Made by a program: the position numbers and the translations under genes. Positions 1-11,885 of a stretch of DNA of 64,000 nt are shown one piece after another; position 1 is the stretch's first letter; the number at the start of each line of letters is the position of its first letter. The notes below the pieces were generated by a model, which made no database searches, was not told the origin of the DNA, and was given only the letters and a program-made list of their open reading frames with translations. The stretch is from Platycnemis pennipes (taxonomy: Eukaryota; Arthropoda; Insecta; Odonata; Platycnemididae). The stretch covers positions 5,896,494-5,960,493 of the forward strand of contig OW121853.1 of assembly GCA_933228895.1 (NCBI GenBank), in the 5' to 3' direction.

Positions 1-205
1 TTGTCCCGTCTTCTTATGATGCATTTCAGAAGACCTCTCATCTCTCCTTAGGACTTCCTCGTTACTCACTCGGTCCATCCATTTAATCTTCGTCTTTCTT
101 CTGCAGCAACACATTTCGAACCTTTGACTTATCTTCTCCTGTCATCGTCAGTGCTTCACTACCATAAAGAAACGTGGCCTAGATGTAAGTTCTGCTGAAT
201 TGTGA
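1..205 (-). mobile_element. LINE reverse transcriptase C-terminal fragment, copy 1
   Basis: The sequence is homologous to 440-655 and in the same orientation. On the minus strand it encodes a decayed version of LYGSEA... followed by the Cys/Trp-containing C-terminal region of a non-LTR retrotransposon. It runs off the left edge of the window. Confidence 0.7.
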
Positions 206-208
206 ACG

Positions 209-858
209 ATCATCATCATCAAGGGTCAACAATCCTAGGATGGGTTTGACGCAGCCCTCCACTCGATTCTTCTATCGACCAACCTCTCCATATTAACGTA
301 GTTCCTCTCTTTCACGTCCTTTACGACCTGCTCTAATTAACTCATACCAGGCCTGCCTTTTCCATTCTTTCCGTTCACTTTTCCTTCAACAATTGTCTTC
401 ATCAGGCCATCGTGTCTTAAGATGTGGCCGATTAAGTTGTCCCGTCTTCTTTTTATAGTTTTCAGTAGACTTCTCTTTTCTCCCACTCTTCTCAAGACTT
501 CTTCGTTTGTCACTCGATCGATCCATTTTATCTTCATCATTCTTCGATAGCACCACATTTCGAATGCTTCCACCCTTTTCTTCTCCGCTGCTCTCATCGT
601 CCATGCCTCACTGCCGTAAAGAAACATGCTCCAGATATACGTTCTGATGAATTGCTTCCTTACTTCCAAGCTTGTATTTGCAGCTGTAAGTAGATTCTTC
701 TTTTGGTAGAATGCTCTCTTTGTCTGGGCTATTCTACTGACTATTTATTTCTGGCTTCGTCCATCGTTGGTTACTCTGCTTCCCAGGTAACGGAACTCTT
801 TCACCTCTTCCAGTTTCGTTTTCCTTGTTAATCGCTGTTTTTGGCCACTTCTTTGCAC
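209..858 (-). mobile_element. LINE reverse transcriptase C-terminal fragment, copy 2
   Basis: The minus-strand translation gives KLEEVKEFRYLGSRVTNDG, then after a stop an open stretch at 669-337 with MFLYGSEAWTM, EAFEMWCYRRMMKIKW and LIGHILRHDG. These are typical of the post-RT region of arthropod non-LTR retrotransposons (the FxYLGS, YGSExW and EMWCxRRM landmarks). The frame is broken by at least one stop, so it is a dead, 5'-truncated copy. The exact clade is uncertain. Confidence 0.8.
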
Positions 859-1531
859 TGTCATCTCACCACATCTTGGAAGCGACTCGAGACAGAGGTG
901 ACCACATGAAGCGAGGGAGGCACCTTGAGTGACCTTTAGACAGAGGGTGCCCATTGCCAACTGGCCGTGAAGATGTTTCCGTCCTGCATGGCTCTCTTCT
1001 TCGCATCCCCGTTCTCCTCTTCTCGCCTTGAAGCTCCCGCTCTGCGACCAACCATTTCGGCGCGATATCTATTGCTGGACCGTACAATACCATTTGTGTA
1101 TGTGCATATTTCGTTGATCGATGCAATTCCCATAATTTCCACTCGTTCGAATTATCCAATATCGCATTCTCTCCAATAAACCTGTGCTCAATAATCTCAA
1201 GTTATAAATCTCCGGCTGTGGCCGGGAACAGTTTGAGGCGCGTGGTGCTTGATCGATGGCTAACCACCCATTTCAGGTATGTTTTGGTGGCGTCTCCTAG
1301 TTATTATTCTCTGCATTTCTTGATCCAAACGGCTCCTTCCTTTCGCTGCGAAATACGAGGATGCCCGCAGAAACGCTTATAGCCCGAGAGTGCGGTATCT
1401 TCCTCGGGCTTTCATGAACTCGTCCCTTGCACACCAAACGCAGAGGGTAAAGTTTCAACGGTTTTTTAATAGTATACACACATTTGTTTCAATAGCCATC
1501 TTTGCAGAAATAATAGTTTATTTGTAACTGT

Positions 1532-1651
1532 CACAAAACCACAGGTTTAAAAGAACGCGACCCGGGTTTCAGCGAATGATCGCCATCTTCAGGTGGCGAC
1601 CATTCGCTCTGAAACCCCTGGGTCGTGTTCTTTTAAACCTGTGGTTTTGTG
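1532..1651. repeat. Foldback with hammerhead-like core
   Basis: A left arm at 1532-1585 and a right arm at 1594-1651 form a near-perfect inverted repeat around an 8-nt loop. The minus strand of 1566-1593 reads CTGAAGA, a small stem GCGA-TCAT-TCGC, then GAAAC. This is the spacing of the conserved boxes of hammerhead ribozymes known from Penelope-like elements. Ribozyme activity is not shown. Confidence 0.55.
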
Positions 1652-2573
1652 AAAGTTATTGCTAAACCTGGTGTCATGGAGTACCGCAAAGTTACTTCGG
1701 AACGTATTTTAGAAACAATTGTGTCGCATACGTGATATATGTAATTTGTAAGTCGTTGTCTTTCGTTTTTGCTGGATAATTGTCACTTTTCTGCAATCAG
1801 GCTCGGCGCGGCAAAAGGCTTTTACACTATATCTGTCATCAGAGCTTCGTATTTCCAACCTCTCTTCGTGACAGCCAAAATACCTTCTCTTGGTCCAACT
1901 CCCCATCGCTTACCAAGTATTCTCACTGCGATAACGGCCTTCAGTCGGTCCCTATTGCACACATCCGCCAAGGCACCTAAGCAGAAATTTCCGTCGCGGG
2001 GACTAATTGTGGTGTAGCGTAACTTGAAAGAAATCAGCGTCGCCTATACGGCCCAGACCAGTTACGAATCTCTTCCCTAAATTTTCAGTGCTTGGTATTT
2101 ACTTTCACAGTGCCCATTCCTATCTCTTCTCACTGGTTCAAGTGCACTGCTTACCTTGTTATAGGAAGCAGTTTATTTTACCGGATGCAGAGGAGAAGTT
2201 CAATGAACACAAACATATCAGATTGAAAACAAACTATTATTAACCACACACATGCATCAAGCTAGTGATCAGGTTTAAAGGCGCTTAACACTTGAATTAT
2301 TCGCTGTGTAATCCGGATTATCACGCCCAGTTAAAATCAGAGCAACAAAATTATTGGGAAAAAATTTCAGGTGGGGCTGAAGCCCCTCCTCCTCCTAGCT
2401 ACTACGTGTCTGCCTTACCTGCCAACTAAACCTGTTCCATTTCATCTATCCCATGCTCTCCTGCTTGTATAATTGAGTAATCTGTCTTCATTTTCATCGA
2501 GATATAATTTTCGTTTTCTAGTTATGGTTCATTGCAAATGCACATTGCATATGATTTGTAAAACACCTAACTT

Positions 2574-3335
2574 TTGACAAATGATCTTTCCTGGGGTAAA
2601 CATATACGTGAAATAATGGGTCAAGCGAATCGTAAACTGGGATTCATCAAAAGAGTATTGGGTAAATGTGACGATCATGTACGAGAAATCAGCTACTTTT
2701 CCCGTGTTATACCACATTTGGAATATGCTGCCAGTGAATGGGATCCCTACGAAATCGGTCTAAGTAATGAACTTGAACGTGTGCAGCGAAGATCGGCAAG
2801 ATTTGTAAAGGGACGATACGATAATTATATTAGCGTAACCAGTCTATTAAATGAATTGAAATGGGAATCATTGTCAGATCGCAGGTTGAAATTTAGACTT
2901 AATCTGTTCCACAAATTCCAAGGCAATATTTTCAGTGATGATGTTAAAAATATTTTGCGGAACCCAACTTACTATGGTAGACTGGACCATAATCATATAA
3001 TTAGAGTAATTGATTGCCGAACTGACAGATTCAAAATGTCCTTTTTTCCTCGTACCATTAGGGATATGAATAGCGGTAAATATGTCCAATGCGAGTGTAG
3101 CAATGGATAGCATAGGTAGTTGCATGTTGGTGTAAGGACTTGAAGGTAACCCAACTAACAGCATGTTTTTGCATGCGTAGTTTGCTATTTTTATATTTTT
3201 AAATATTGCAGTTTAGACTAATATATATTAATACTAATCCTTTTTTATGCATAATATGTAGTGCATGTTTGGTGAGAATTCACCCCCTACCACACACCTC
3301 TATGGCGGTTTGCAGGGTATTATGTGGATGTAGAT
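2574..3335 (+). mobile_element. LINE B 3' fragment
   Basis: A 5'-truncated LINE B copy. Its 178-codon frame (2574-3110) encodes the end of the RT and the C-terminal RRSARFVKGRYDN region. It is followed by the family 3' UTR ending ...TGCAGGGTATTATGTGGATGTAGAT. Confidence 0.85.
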
Positions 3336-4537
3336 TTCGATTTCAATCCTTTGGTAGACTGGCGCACATTTCTGCTGCTATACTCCATCGCCTTATCGAA
3401 GTCACGGAAACAAGCAAAAATATCCTGTGTGTAGGCCCAAAGTTCTTATCCACTAGCGTTCTCATTATCGCTGTGGCATCAGAAGAATACCTCGCCTTCT
3501 TGAAACCAAACCAATCTCTCCTATTGGAAGATAGAAAAAAAAAATTCCAGAAAAAAACTCTATATTTCCTGGCGTTACTTTGTTGAACTGCACGTCATAA
3601 AAATAAGAAAATAGTTAGGCATAGTTTTCACTTGAAAGTATGGACTGTACTTTGCTCTATTCATAATACTTGCTTTATAACCTAATTTCTTTTTTAATTT
3701 TTAATTGATTTTGAATATTTTAGAATCCAGTTATTTTACTTATTTCTAGATCCAAGAAAGACTGTGAATGTGGAAGAGCAATACTGCAAACGCAGATGAC
3801 CTGGGTTTAAAGACCATTTAATGGTAAGAATCGCGAGACGAAAATAATAGAAGCTGTGGTATTAGAGGGTTCCCCAAGGCATGAGATGTCAGAGTGCGTC
3901 TGGAACGGAATGCTTACTTCAGACCAAGTGTATTTTCGCCGCGACTCGGAGAAGGCGGTTTTAATGAAATAGAAAGCTAATGCACGCACTGAGAGAAACT
4001 CTGTGGTCGGAGGCGACGCTCGACTCGTGCATTGGGAAGTTCAGTGGCGGTGTTTTTCGCCGAGAGTTCTTTTGCAGAACTTCGATATTGACGTATGGAA
4101 TGCGAGGCATATGGTTTGCCAATGAAGAAGCCAGTCAGCCAAAGAATTATCGTCGCTAGGAGACGCATTACCATTCAAAACAGATGTCAGGGTCGAAGAT
4201 CACCGAACTGAATGACACCGAAATTATTAGATTATCGAATGAAAGAAAGCGAAGGTTGGCACAAAAGCAGGATGGTAGCGGAAAGAACGTGGAACGGTTT
4301 TGTTCCTCGGGTAAAGATGGGTGCAGCGGAAGGAAATGTTCTTGGGAGAAATATTTCTTTGGGTAGTCCGGAATTTGCCCTCAGAAGAGAACTTATGACG
4401 AGGGATTAGAGCAAAGAAAAGGTCAAAGGAGAACTTGGTTCAGGGCGTGACCTCCCATGTCTATTAGGCTCTCTCTCTCTCTGTTTTTCTGGATCTGCCA
4501 TGTCATCGACATTCCCGCGAATATTCATTCACCCTTC

Positions 4538-5226
4538 TACATCTACATGTACACGATACCCTGCAAGCCACCGTGAGGGTGTGTGGCAGGGGGTGAAGAT
4601 CACCAAACATGGACTACCGACATGCAAACAAGCAACTATAGGGTCTCATGCAGCTTGATTGTTAGTATCAAGAGTATTTAAGGGGTTAATACATGCATCA
4701 TGCACTACAGACTACTCTAGAATATTTCCCCTACCTATCCCTTTGCTATGATGCCTATTCTGTTCTCTTATAGTAGAGGGGGAAAAATGCCATTTTGAAT
4801 CTATCAGTACGACAATCTATCTCTCTAATCTTATTTATCTGGTCGAATCTAGCACAGCACGCTGGTGTTTTTAATATGTGCCTAACATCCTCAGTAAAGC
4901 TTTCCGATTGAAATTTCTCTAATAGATTCCATCTGTACATTAACCTACGCTCTGATAATGACTCCCAGCCTAGTTCTTGTATTAATTCTGAAACACTACT
5001 CAACCTATCGTAACACCTTTTGACGAACCTAGCTGCTCTACGCTGCACACTGTCTAGTTCTCTCATCAAACCTAATTCATTTGGATCCCATACACTGGCT
5101 GCATACTCTAGGTGGGGCCTAACTAGTGAAAAGGGGACATCGCTCTTTTTCTTCTTCTCATCACATTTCCCAAGTACTCTTTTTATAAATCCTAGCTTTC
5201 TCTTCGCACGGCCGCATATTTCCCTC
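4538..5226 (-). mobile_element. LINE A 3' fragment
   Basis: The minus strand encodes SVQRRAARFVKRCYDR and LGWESLSERR (5069-4755) and ends in the family A tail (CTACATCTACATG... at 4538). It is 5'-truncated and decayed. Confidence 0.85.
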
Positions 5227-5944
5227 GCGTTATTTCATTTATTTTCGACGTTTGAACCCTTCCGATCGACATTTGCCTCTACGCAGTGCGTACGAAGTGT
5301 TGCTGGCATCGGATGAATAAACATGAACTCGGCGCGGCGGTGACGATCACAAGATCAGGGAGTTGGGCCTGCACGCTGCGCGATCGGCACTTGTTGCGAA
5401 GAGAAAGGGCCGAAGCGGATTTTCCTCCTCGGCAACCTCATTTCGCTCCCCTCCCCCCCTCTCTTCCCCCCTCCACCCTCGATTTCTCGTTCGGGAGTCA
5501 TCCACGCCGCGATTTGTGCATTGCCGAGGGCGCCATATGTTGTATGTACATATATTCAGGGAGAGAGATAGAGGCAACAAACGGACTCCCATCGAATATT
5601 TCGTATCTGGGGCTCGCACGCATTTCGCTAGAAGATACCGAGTTCAATTTTCACACTCATGGCAGCGTAGACTTGGTTTTTGAGAACTTCAATGGCTAAG
5701 ACGTTCACATCACGGTTAATCTTCAAGATAACACAACATCCATGCCTGAGGATTGATTTGAACCTTAATGATTGACGTGAATTTCGAGACGTCAAGCCTC
5801 TCCGCTTTATCTGCCACATTACATTCATGTAAATGAAATACTGATAATACAATACCTGCTTCCCTGTATTTGAATGCGTGCACTCCATCAAATGTGTGCA
5901 AACGGAGAATGTGATCGTTTTTTTCACCGCATTTCACTCGCCAA

Positions 5945-6050
5945 GGTTGGCACCACGGTGGCCAACGCGCTGGCCCGGAAATCCAAGGTCGCGGGTTCGT
6001 ATCCCGCCTCATGAGCGATGTTAGAAATCGTCGACCGCCATTTTGCGGCA
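5945..6050 (+). repeat. tRNA-derived SINE head
   Basis: GGTTGGCACCACGGTGGCC resembles a pol III A box, and GCGGGTTCGTATCCCGC at about 5989-6005 is a good B box. The spacing suits a tRNA-like promoter. No complete cloverleaf could be drawn, so this is a SINE rather than a tRNA gene. Confidence 0.5.
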
Positions 6051-6223
6051 TTGCTCAAAGACTCCCAGCAATTGTCTTACACAAAACGTGAATATCATAA
6101 GTTTTTTACTCATCCAATATCATTATTACTTAGATGTTCGGTGCTTGGAGCTCTCGGAGTGACATTGAAAGCGAAAACTTAACTTCTTTTTGCATATTAC
6201 TGCAACTAGTCAGTAGTTTTTTC

Positions 6224-6331
6224 ATCTACATGTACACGATACCCTGCAAGCCACCGCGAGGGTGTGTGGCATTGGGGGAAGAATACCAAGCATGCACTAC
6301 CGACATGCAAACAAGCAACTATAGGGTCTCA
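6224..6331 (-). mobile_element. LINE A tail fragment
   Basis: The 3' terminal ~105 bp of family A (TACACGATACCCTGCAAGCC...) in minus orientation, abutting an oppositely oriented copy at 6335. Confidence 0.8.
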
Positions 6332-6334
6332 AAC

Positions 6335-6613
6335 ATCGAACACTTCGATCAGATAAACAAGATTAGAGAGATAGATTGTCGTACTGATGTATTCAAAATG
6401 GCATTTTCCCCCGTACTATAAGAGAACAGAATAGGCAGCATAGCAAAGGGATAGGTAGCGGAAATATTTTAGAGTATTCTGTAGTGCATGATGCAAGTAT
6501 TAATCCGTTAAATACTATAGATACTAACAATCTAGTTGCATGAGACCCTGTAGTTACTTGTTTTCATGTTAGTAGTGCATGCTTGGTGATCTTCACCCCC
6601 TGCCACACATTTT
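6335..6613 (+). mobile_element. LINE A 3' fragment, inverted relative to 6224-6331
   Basis: It encodes DQINKIREIDCRT and carries the A 3' UTR up to CCCTGCCACACA. Together with 6224-6331 it forms an inverted repeat (6258-6331 with 6535-6607). Confidence 0.8.
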
Positions 6614-6628
6614 ATCCATGATCCTAAG

Positions 6629-6903
6629 GGATCATGCATAAAAAAGAATTATTCTATTAGTCTAAACTGCAATATCTAAAAAGATAAAAATAGCAAAGCA
6701 AACATGCAAAAACGTGCTGTTAGTTGAGTTACCTTCAAGTCCTTACACCAACATGCTACTACCTATGCTATGGATTCAATCACTCGTATTGGACATATTT
6801 ACCGCTATTCATGTCCCTAATTGTACGAGGAAAAAAGGACATTTGAATCTTTCAGTTCGGCAATCAATTTCTCTAATTTTGTAATCATGGTCCAGTCTAC
6901 ATT
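6629..6903 (-). mobile_element. LINE B 3' fragment
   Basis: The minus-strand B 3' UTR and final coding part (ATCATGCATAAAAAAG to the FLRLQ-type end) directly follow the A fragment. The terminal GTAGATG tail is absent. Confidence 0.75.
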
Positions 6904-7202
6904 GTAACTACCTCGCAGGCATGCCAAGTAAATATTCCTCCACTTATAGAATGCTTATGCTAAACCAAGGACCACAAGCTGTCATCACGAGGCAAATATT
7001 AAGCATGCATCTTGCGTGAAACGTTAAACATAAATGACAGTACATTGTTAGCTTATTCGAACAATGTAATAGTTTTAGTTGAGAAGGCATTGCATTTATA
7101 CTAGTTAAATCATTGACTTATATTTCCTAGAGCATGCTTGAGTTATTAGTGTTAAAAAAATTAGCATTTAAGTTAGACGTTATTCAAAAAAACCCTAAAT
7201 TC

Positions 7203-7516
7203 TAATTTCTGTGCCAAAATCTACAGAATACCTTCCCTGATTTCCCTGTGTCCGTCGCTGTAATCTATTGCTGCCCCTGATTCTGCGCCGATAAAACGAA
7301 CGTCAATGTCAAATACCTCGACGTCTCGCAATTGATCTCATTAATTTTATATCCCTGATGCCTGATGCAATGCTCGTCTTTTGGGTGGACAATCAAGCGG
7401 GCTTGAGGTCTCCACTTCGTTTAGATCTGGGGAATCATCCTTGGAGGCTCCCCAATCGGACACCCTGAGCGTGAACGATGTTTTAATTCTAGCCATAAAC
7501 CACCGACGGTTTTTTT
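7203..7516 (+). repeat. Dispersed repeat R1, copy 1
   Basis: About 300 bp, highly similar to 12813-13113 in the same orientation (shared blocks include TACCTTCCCTGATTTCCCTG and GGACAATCAAGCGGGCTTGA). Each copy ends at a T run after ACCACCGA. No coding content was recognised and the family is unknown. Confidence 0.8.
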
Positions 7517-7667
7517 TGTTGGCTTTGTTTTGTTTTCAACATTTTAGAAGTAATTTCCCAGAAAAATTTAAATCTCTGGGAAAGTTAAAAAAAAATTCAA
7601 TTAAAAGTTTTTTGTCCTTATTCTCTATATATTTGCATGCATTATAAGTAGGTACCACCTATAAGTA

Positions 7668-8983
7668 CTGTCGTGGAAAAAAGTCATGACACTCGAGTTT
7701 ACAAGTCAATGAATGTTGTACGCGTAGTTCCACATGAAAACAGTTATATCAAAAATTAGCAAATTTAATTCTGCGTTTAACTGTGGAAAGTGAAAATTTT
7801 TATTTTATCTTGTTAAAATTTTATTGCCTGCGAAACAAAAAAAGTGCCTGTTTTTTCACCGTTTTAAACGGAATGCTCACTTTAAAAATTCATAACTTTA
7901 AAAGTATTCATTGGATCGTAACCAAACTTTAATACGACATAAAGGAACCTGTTTTTAACATATGTGCAAAGTTTTAAGATAATCGAAGTTGAAATAAAAT
8001 TGTTCTTGTAAATTTTGTGAAACAACTTTTTCTCAGTACTGCGTGGTCATATCGATACGAATCTTGTTCTGTCATGGAGCTTATGGTAATACAAGGCTAA
8101 TCGGTTCTCCATATTTAGAATTTATTTAGTTGTTTATTTTATGTGCGCTTACATTTAATTCGGTGTTTCCTCGAACAAGAGGTGTGAAGCGAGCGGGAGG
8201 AAACGGACGCATGACCTTGGAAATCCGTGCGACGTTGCCGCGTTCGACACCATCTGATGCCATCGGACACCATTTGTTGCATTGTAACTTAAAAAGTTGA
8301 CGGAAAGGGGTGTACTTTCTTTCGAAAGATAAGAATCCCATCTGTTTTAGTTACAATGCAACAAAAATGTATTGATTCTACATATGGAACGCGGGGATGG
8401 TGTCGAACGCGGCAACGTCGCACGGATTTCCAAGGTCATGCGTCCGTTTCCTCTCGTTCGCTTCACACCTCTTGTTCGAGGAAACACCGAATTAAATGTA
8501 AGCGCACACAAAATAAACAACTAAATAAATTCTAAATATGGAGTACCGATTAGCCTTGTATTACCATAAGCTCCATGACAGAACAAGATTCGTATCGATA
8601 TGACCACGCAGTACTGAGAAAAAGTTGTTTCACAAAATTTACAAGAACAATTTTATTTCAACTTCGATTATCTTAAAACTTTGCACATATGTTAAAAACA
8701 GGTTCCTTTATGTCGTATTAAAGTTTGGTTACGATCCAATGAATACTTTTAAAGTTATGAATTTTTAAAGTGAGCATTCCGTTTAAAACGGTGAAAAAAC
8801 AGGCACTTTTTTTGTTTCGCAGGCAATAAAATTTTAACAAGATAAAATAAAAATTTTCACTTTCCACAGTTAAACGCAGAATTAAATTTGCTAATTTTTG
8901 ACATAACTTGTTTTCATGTGGGATTACGGGTACAACTGTCATTGACTTGTAAACTCGAGTGTCATGACTTTTTTCCACGACAG
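7668..8983. mobile_element. 1.3-kb foldback element with ~620-bp inverted arms and TA duplication
   Basis: Arms of roughly 620 bp (7668-~8289 and ~8350-8983) are inverted copies. The ends read CTGTCGTGGAAAAAAGTCAT inward on both sides. It is flanked by TA (7666-7667, 8984-8985). The central ~60 bp contains CTTTCTTTCGAAAGATAAG. No transposase frame is seen. TA flanks suggest mobilisation by a Tc1/mariner-type transposase. Confidence 0.8.
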
Positions 8984-8989
8984 TAGATA

Positions 8990-9040
8990 CCCCTGCCACA
9001 CACCTTTGTGGTGGCTTGCAGGGTATTATGTAGATGTAGG
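8990..9040 (+). repeat. Isolated LINE 3' tail
   Basis: About 50 bp of the shared LINE A/B terminus (CCCCTGCCACACACC...GCAGGGTATTATGTAGATG) immediately beside the foldback element, with no other LINE sequence attached. Confidence 0.7.
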
Positions 9041-9433
9041 TATAGGTAATAGATTAGATTGTTTAACGATATTTTAAATATTTCCATTCTAAAAGTATTA
9101 TTACATGCTAATACCTTAACTTTGTGTTAACATTCACTCAAATAGCAATCGTTAAAACAAATATATACCTAGCTTATTAATCGATAATAACCGAAGTGCC
9201 TAGGCTTTTGTCAAGGCTATGCGATTAGGATTGGTTTCTTGTGTTGACAGTGTGAGGCATGTGAATTATTCAACGGTTACGATTTGATTCTCGTGGCCGT
9301 TTGCCTTCATCTTTCCCCGCCCGAGCTAGTTGCGATGTGGGCGTTGATTCCTCTATGTGAGGTGTCTTTGGACGGACCACTTCCAAACAGCCAGTGAACA
9401 CGACACGATTGGAATGGAAGGCGGCCAACGTAC

Positions 9434-9560
9434 CTGTGGCGGATGCGTGCGGGGAAGGTCCCGTGTTCAAGTCCAGGAAGGCCCCAGTTCCCATCGTGAC
9501 CTTAAGATCGCCGGCGGAGAAGCAGCAGGAGCCGAAGAGGGAAGCGGACTGATCTGAAAC
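9434..9560 (-). CDS. GK5: GK5-like FGGY kinase exon (downstream of the three)
   Basis: This 127-nt exon (42 codons plus one base) has a pyrimidine-rich TTTCTCAG acceptor at its upstream side and a CAG|GTACGT donor on the minus strand, giving a phase 1 exit. It encodes VSDQSASLFGSCCF and then GDLKVTMGTGAFLDLNTG. This matches the FGGY segment around the conserved D-Q-Q/S, a FG-x-C-C-F stretch typical of GK5, and the K-x-T-x-G-T-G phosphate-binding loop. It is the expected continuation of the exon at 22444-22701 after an intron of about 12.9 kb. Both catalytic-loop residues and the reading frame are intact, so a decayed retrocopy is unlikely. No following exon was found at 1-9433. Confidence 0.9.
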
Positions 9561-9689
9561 CTGAGAAACGGAGATGCTAAGAATTAATGACATCGCTCCT
9601 CGAACACATGCAGTGCGTCGTCATGGGAACGCAAGCCGAAGACAACTTAGAAGGCAAGAGGACATGAGTCGACAGATTCAACTTATGAC

Positions 9690-10410
9690 TGGGCCAGATT
9701 CTAAATGTACTTCTTCCCTCGTACAATTAGGGATATGAATACATGTGACGATCATGTACGAGAAATCAGCTACTTTTCCCTTGTTAGACTTCATTTGGAA
9801 TATGCTGCCAGTGTAATGGGATCCCTACGAAATCCGTCTAAATAATGAACTTGAACGTGTGCAGCGAAAATCGGCAAGATTTGTAAAGGGACGGTACGAT
9901 AATTATATTTCCGTAACCAGTCTATTAAATGAATTAAAATGGGAATCTTTGTCAGATCGCAGGTTGAAATTTAGACTTTATCTCCTAAATAAATTCCAAG
10001 ACCATATTTTCAGTGATGATGTTAAAAATATATTACAAACCACAACTTACTATGGTCTATTGGACCATAATTACAAAATTAGAGAAATTGATTGCCGAAC
10101 TGACAGATTCAAAATTTCCTTTTTCCCTCGTACTATTAGGGATATGAATAACGGTAAATATGTCCAATACGAGTGAATCAATGTATAGGATAGATAGCTG
10201 CATGATGGTGTAAGGACTTGAAGGTAACCCAACTAACAGTATGTTTTTGCATGCTTACTTATCTATTTTTATCTTTTTTAAATAGTGAAATTTAAACTAG
10301 TATATTAATACTAATCCTTTTTTATGCATGATATGTAGTGCATGTTTGGCGAGAATTCACCCCCTGCCACACACCTTTATGGTGGCTTGCAGGGTATTAT
10401 GTAGATATGT
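9690..10410 (+). mobile_element. LINE B 3' fragment with internal rearrangement
   Basis: The end of the B coding region (GTACAATTAGGGATATGAATA) is at 9725-9740. It is followed by an upstream part of B (GTGACGATCATGTACGAG) that then runs to the normal 3' end at 10410. The frame at 9859-10176 encodes the RRSARFVKGRYDN-type tail region. A base insertion breaks the frame before it. Confidence 0.8.
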
Positions 10411-10469
10411 AGACGTGTAAATATGTTCAAAAGTATATATTTACAAGTTTTTATCGGAATTATAACTTC

Positions 10470-10652
10470 AAGCCAACTCAACTAAGAGCATGTTGTGGAT
10501 GTTTGCTATTGTAAGCTTTTTTTAAATTGTTACTTTTAGACTAGAATGTAGGTACCAATCCTTTTTAAGCGTGATATATAGTGCATGTTCGGTGATAATC
10601 TAACCCCTGCCATACTCCTTAATGTGGCTTTCAGGGTATTATGTAGATGTGG
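10470..10652 (+). mobile_element. Degenerate LINE B 3' UTR
   Basis: A second, more diverged copy of the B 3' UTR and terminus (CCCCTGCCATACTCC...TTTCAGGGTATTATGTAGATGTGGATG) in tandem with the preceding copy. Confidence 0.65.
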
Positions 10653-11885
10653 ATGAAATTTTAAAAAAGCCATGAAACAAATAAATAAAATTCTCGAGGG
10701 TTAATCAAAAGAACACTCAACAGCACAGTGTAAAAAAATGAAGATGATATTGCGCAACCTGCAATCCCAATACGACTAGGCGCAGTACACGAAGAAGATG
10801 TCATCAAACAAAAACCGTTCAACCCTCGGAATAAGAAATGCGCCATCTTACGCCTCTCTGAATTCGCGTGGAGTAGAGCTTTCTCGCAGCAAACGTGAGC
10901 TTAAGGGCATCTAAGAATTTAATTTAATGCGCTTGGCGAAAATGTCTGACTAACTTCATAATTTGATTAGCATCTAATGAGAGTTAACCTGACCTTCTCA
11001 AACCAAAGCGGATTCCCCTCAAAGAACTCTTTCCTTATCTTCCGCCTTCGATTATTTATTCTGAGCACGCAATTTGCAGAGTGAAACATTTTGTCTATCT
11101 TTAAAAATAATTCGTAAAATCCTATTATCCGAAACGTGGAGATCGAGACCAAGTTTTTCCAGAAACGCCTCGGCAAAAGCAATTCCTTCATTTATCACAC
11201 AAGTCAGACGAAAGCAATTTCTATCGTATACTTTTCGTCTATTATTCTGTGGGAGCATCGAGGCATTCTCACAGCGATTCCCAACATCTTTTCATCCGAG
11301 TACATCTCAGCGATTTCTTTTTTTTTCATCTCTATCCCTTATCCATTAGCCATGCTTGTTAGTTATGTGGCTGCTGTTCATTTGCACTTGGAATTTGAGG
11401 TGTAGTAGTGACCGACAGTGCAACAGTTTACTCGCCAACACGGCAAATAACGGCGTCCACCCCTAACAGGCTATCTTTTCAATATATTTTAAACTGCAAT
11501 CGACAAATGCAGCTTGATCTGTGAGAGAATGCAGTGAGCACGAGGGGTGCTGATGTCTTTTCCCTGGTTTCGTTAATTGGCGTTGATCGGAGGGATTCCG
11601 TATTCTCGTCGGGTATTTTCGTCACCGTTCGTTGTTATTACATTACGTCCCCGCTATCGTGGTTAACAGCGAACGAGGACGAGAATACCTCTCTCTGTGT
11701 TGTCAATGACCGTGCTTCACAAATGAGCTGAGATGTCGCTTCTATTGTATTCCAACCTCATTGGACACACATATTTCAAACGCTCTACGCTTTCTCCCAT
11801 GTCACCAGAAAAGAACACGATCGGATGTAGTCATCTAAGTGGGTTTTGTCCACGTTTTAATACACCCCACCTTTAGAAAACCTAT

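Noticed and set aside
5286..5699. 137-codon plus-strand frame and its antisense partners
   Set aside because: No recognisable domain, low-complexity CT stretch in the middle, and open frames in several registers at once.
8126..8341. 71-codon frame in the foldback
   Set aside because: It spans the symmetrical centre of an inverted repeat and has no similarity to a transposase.
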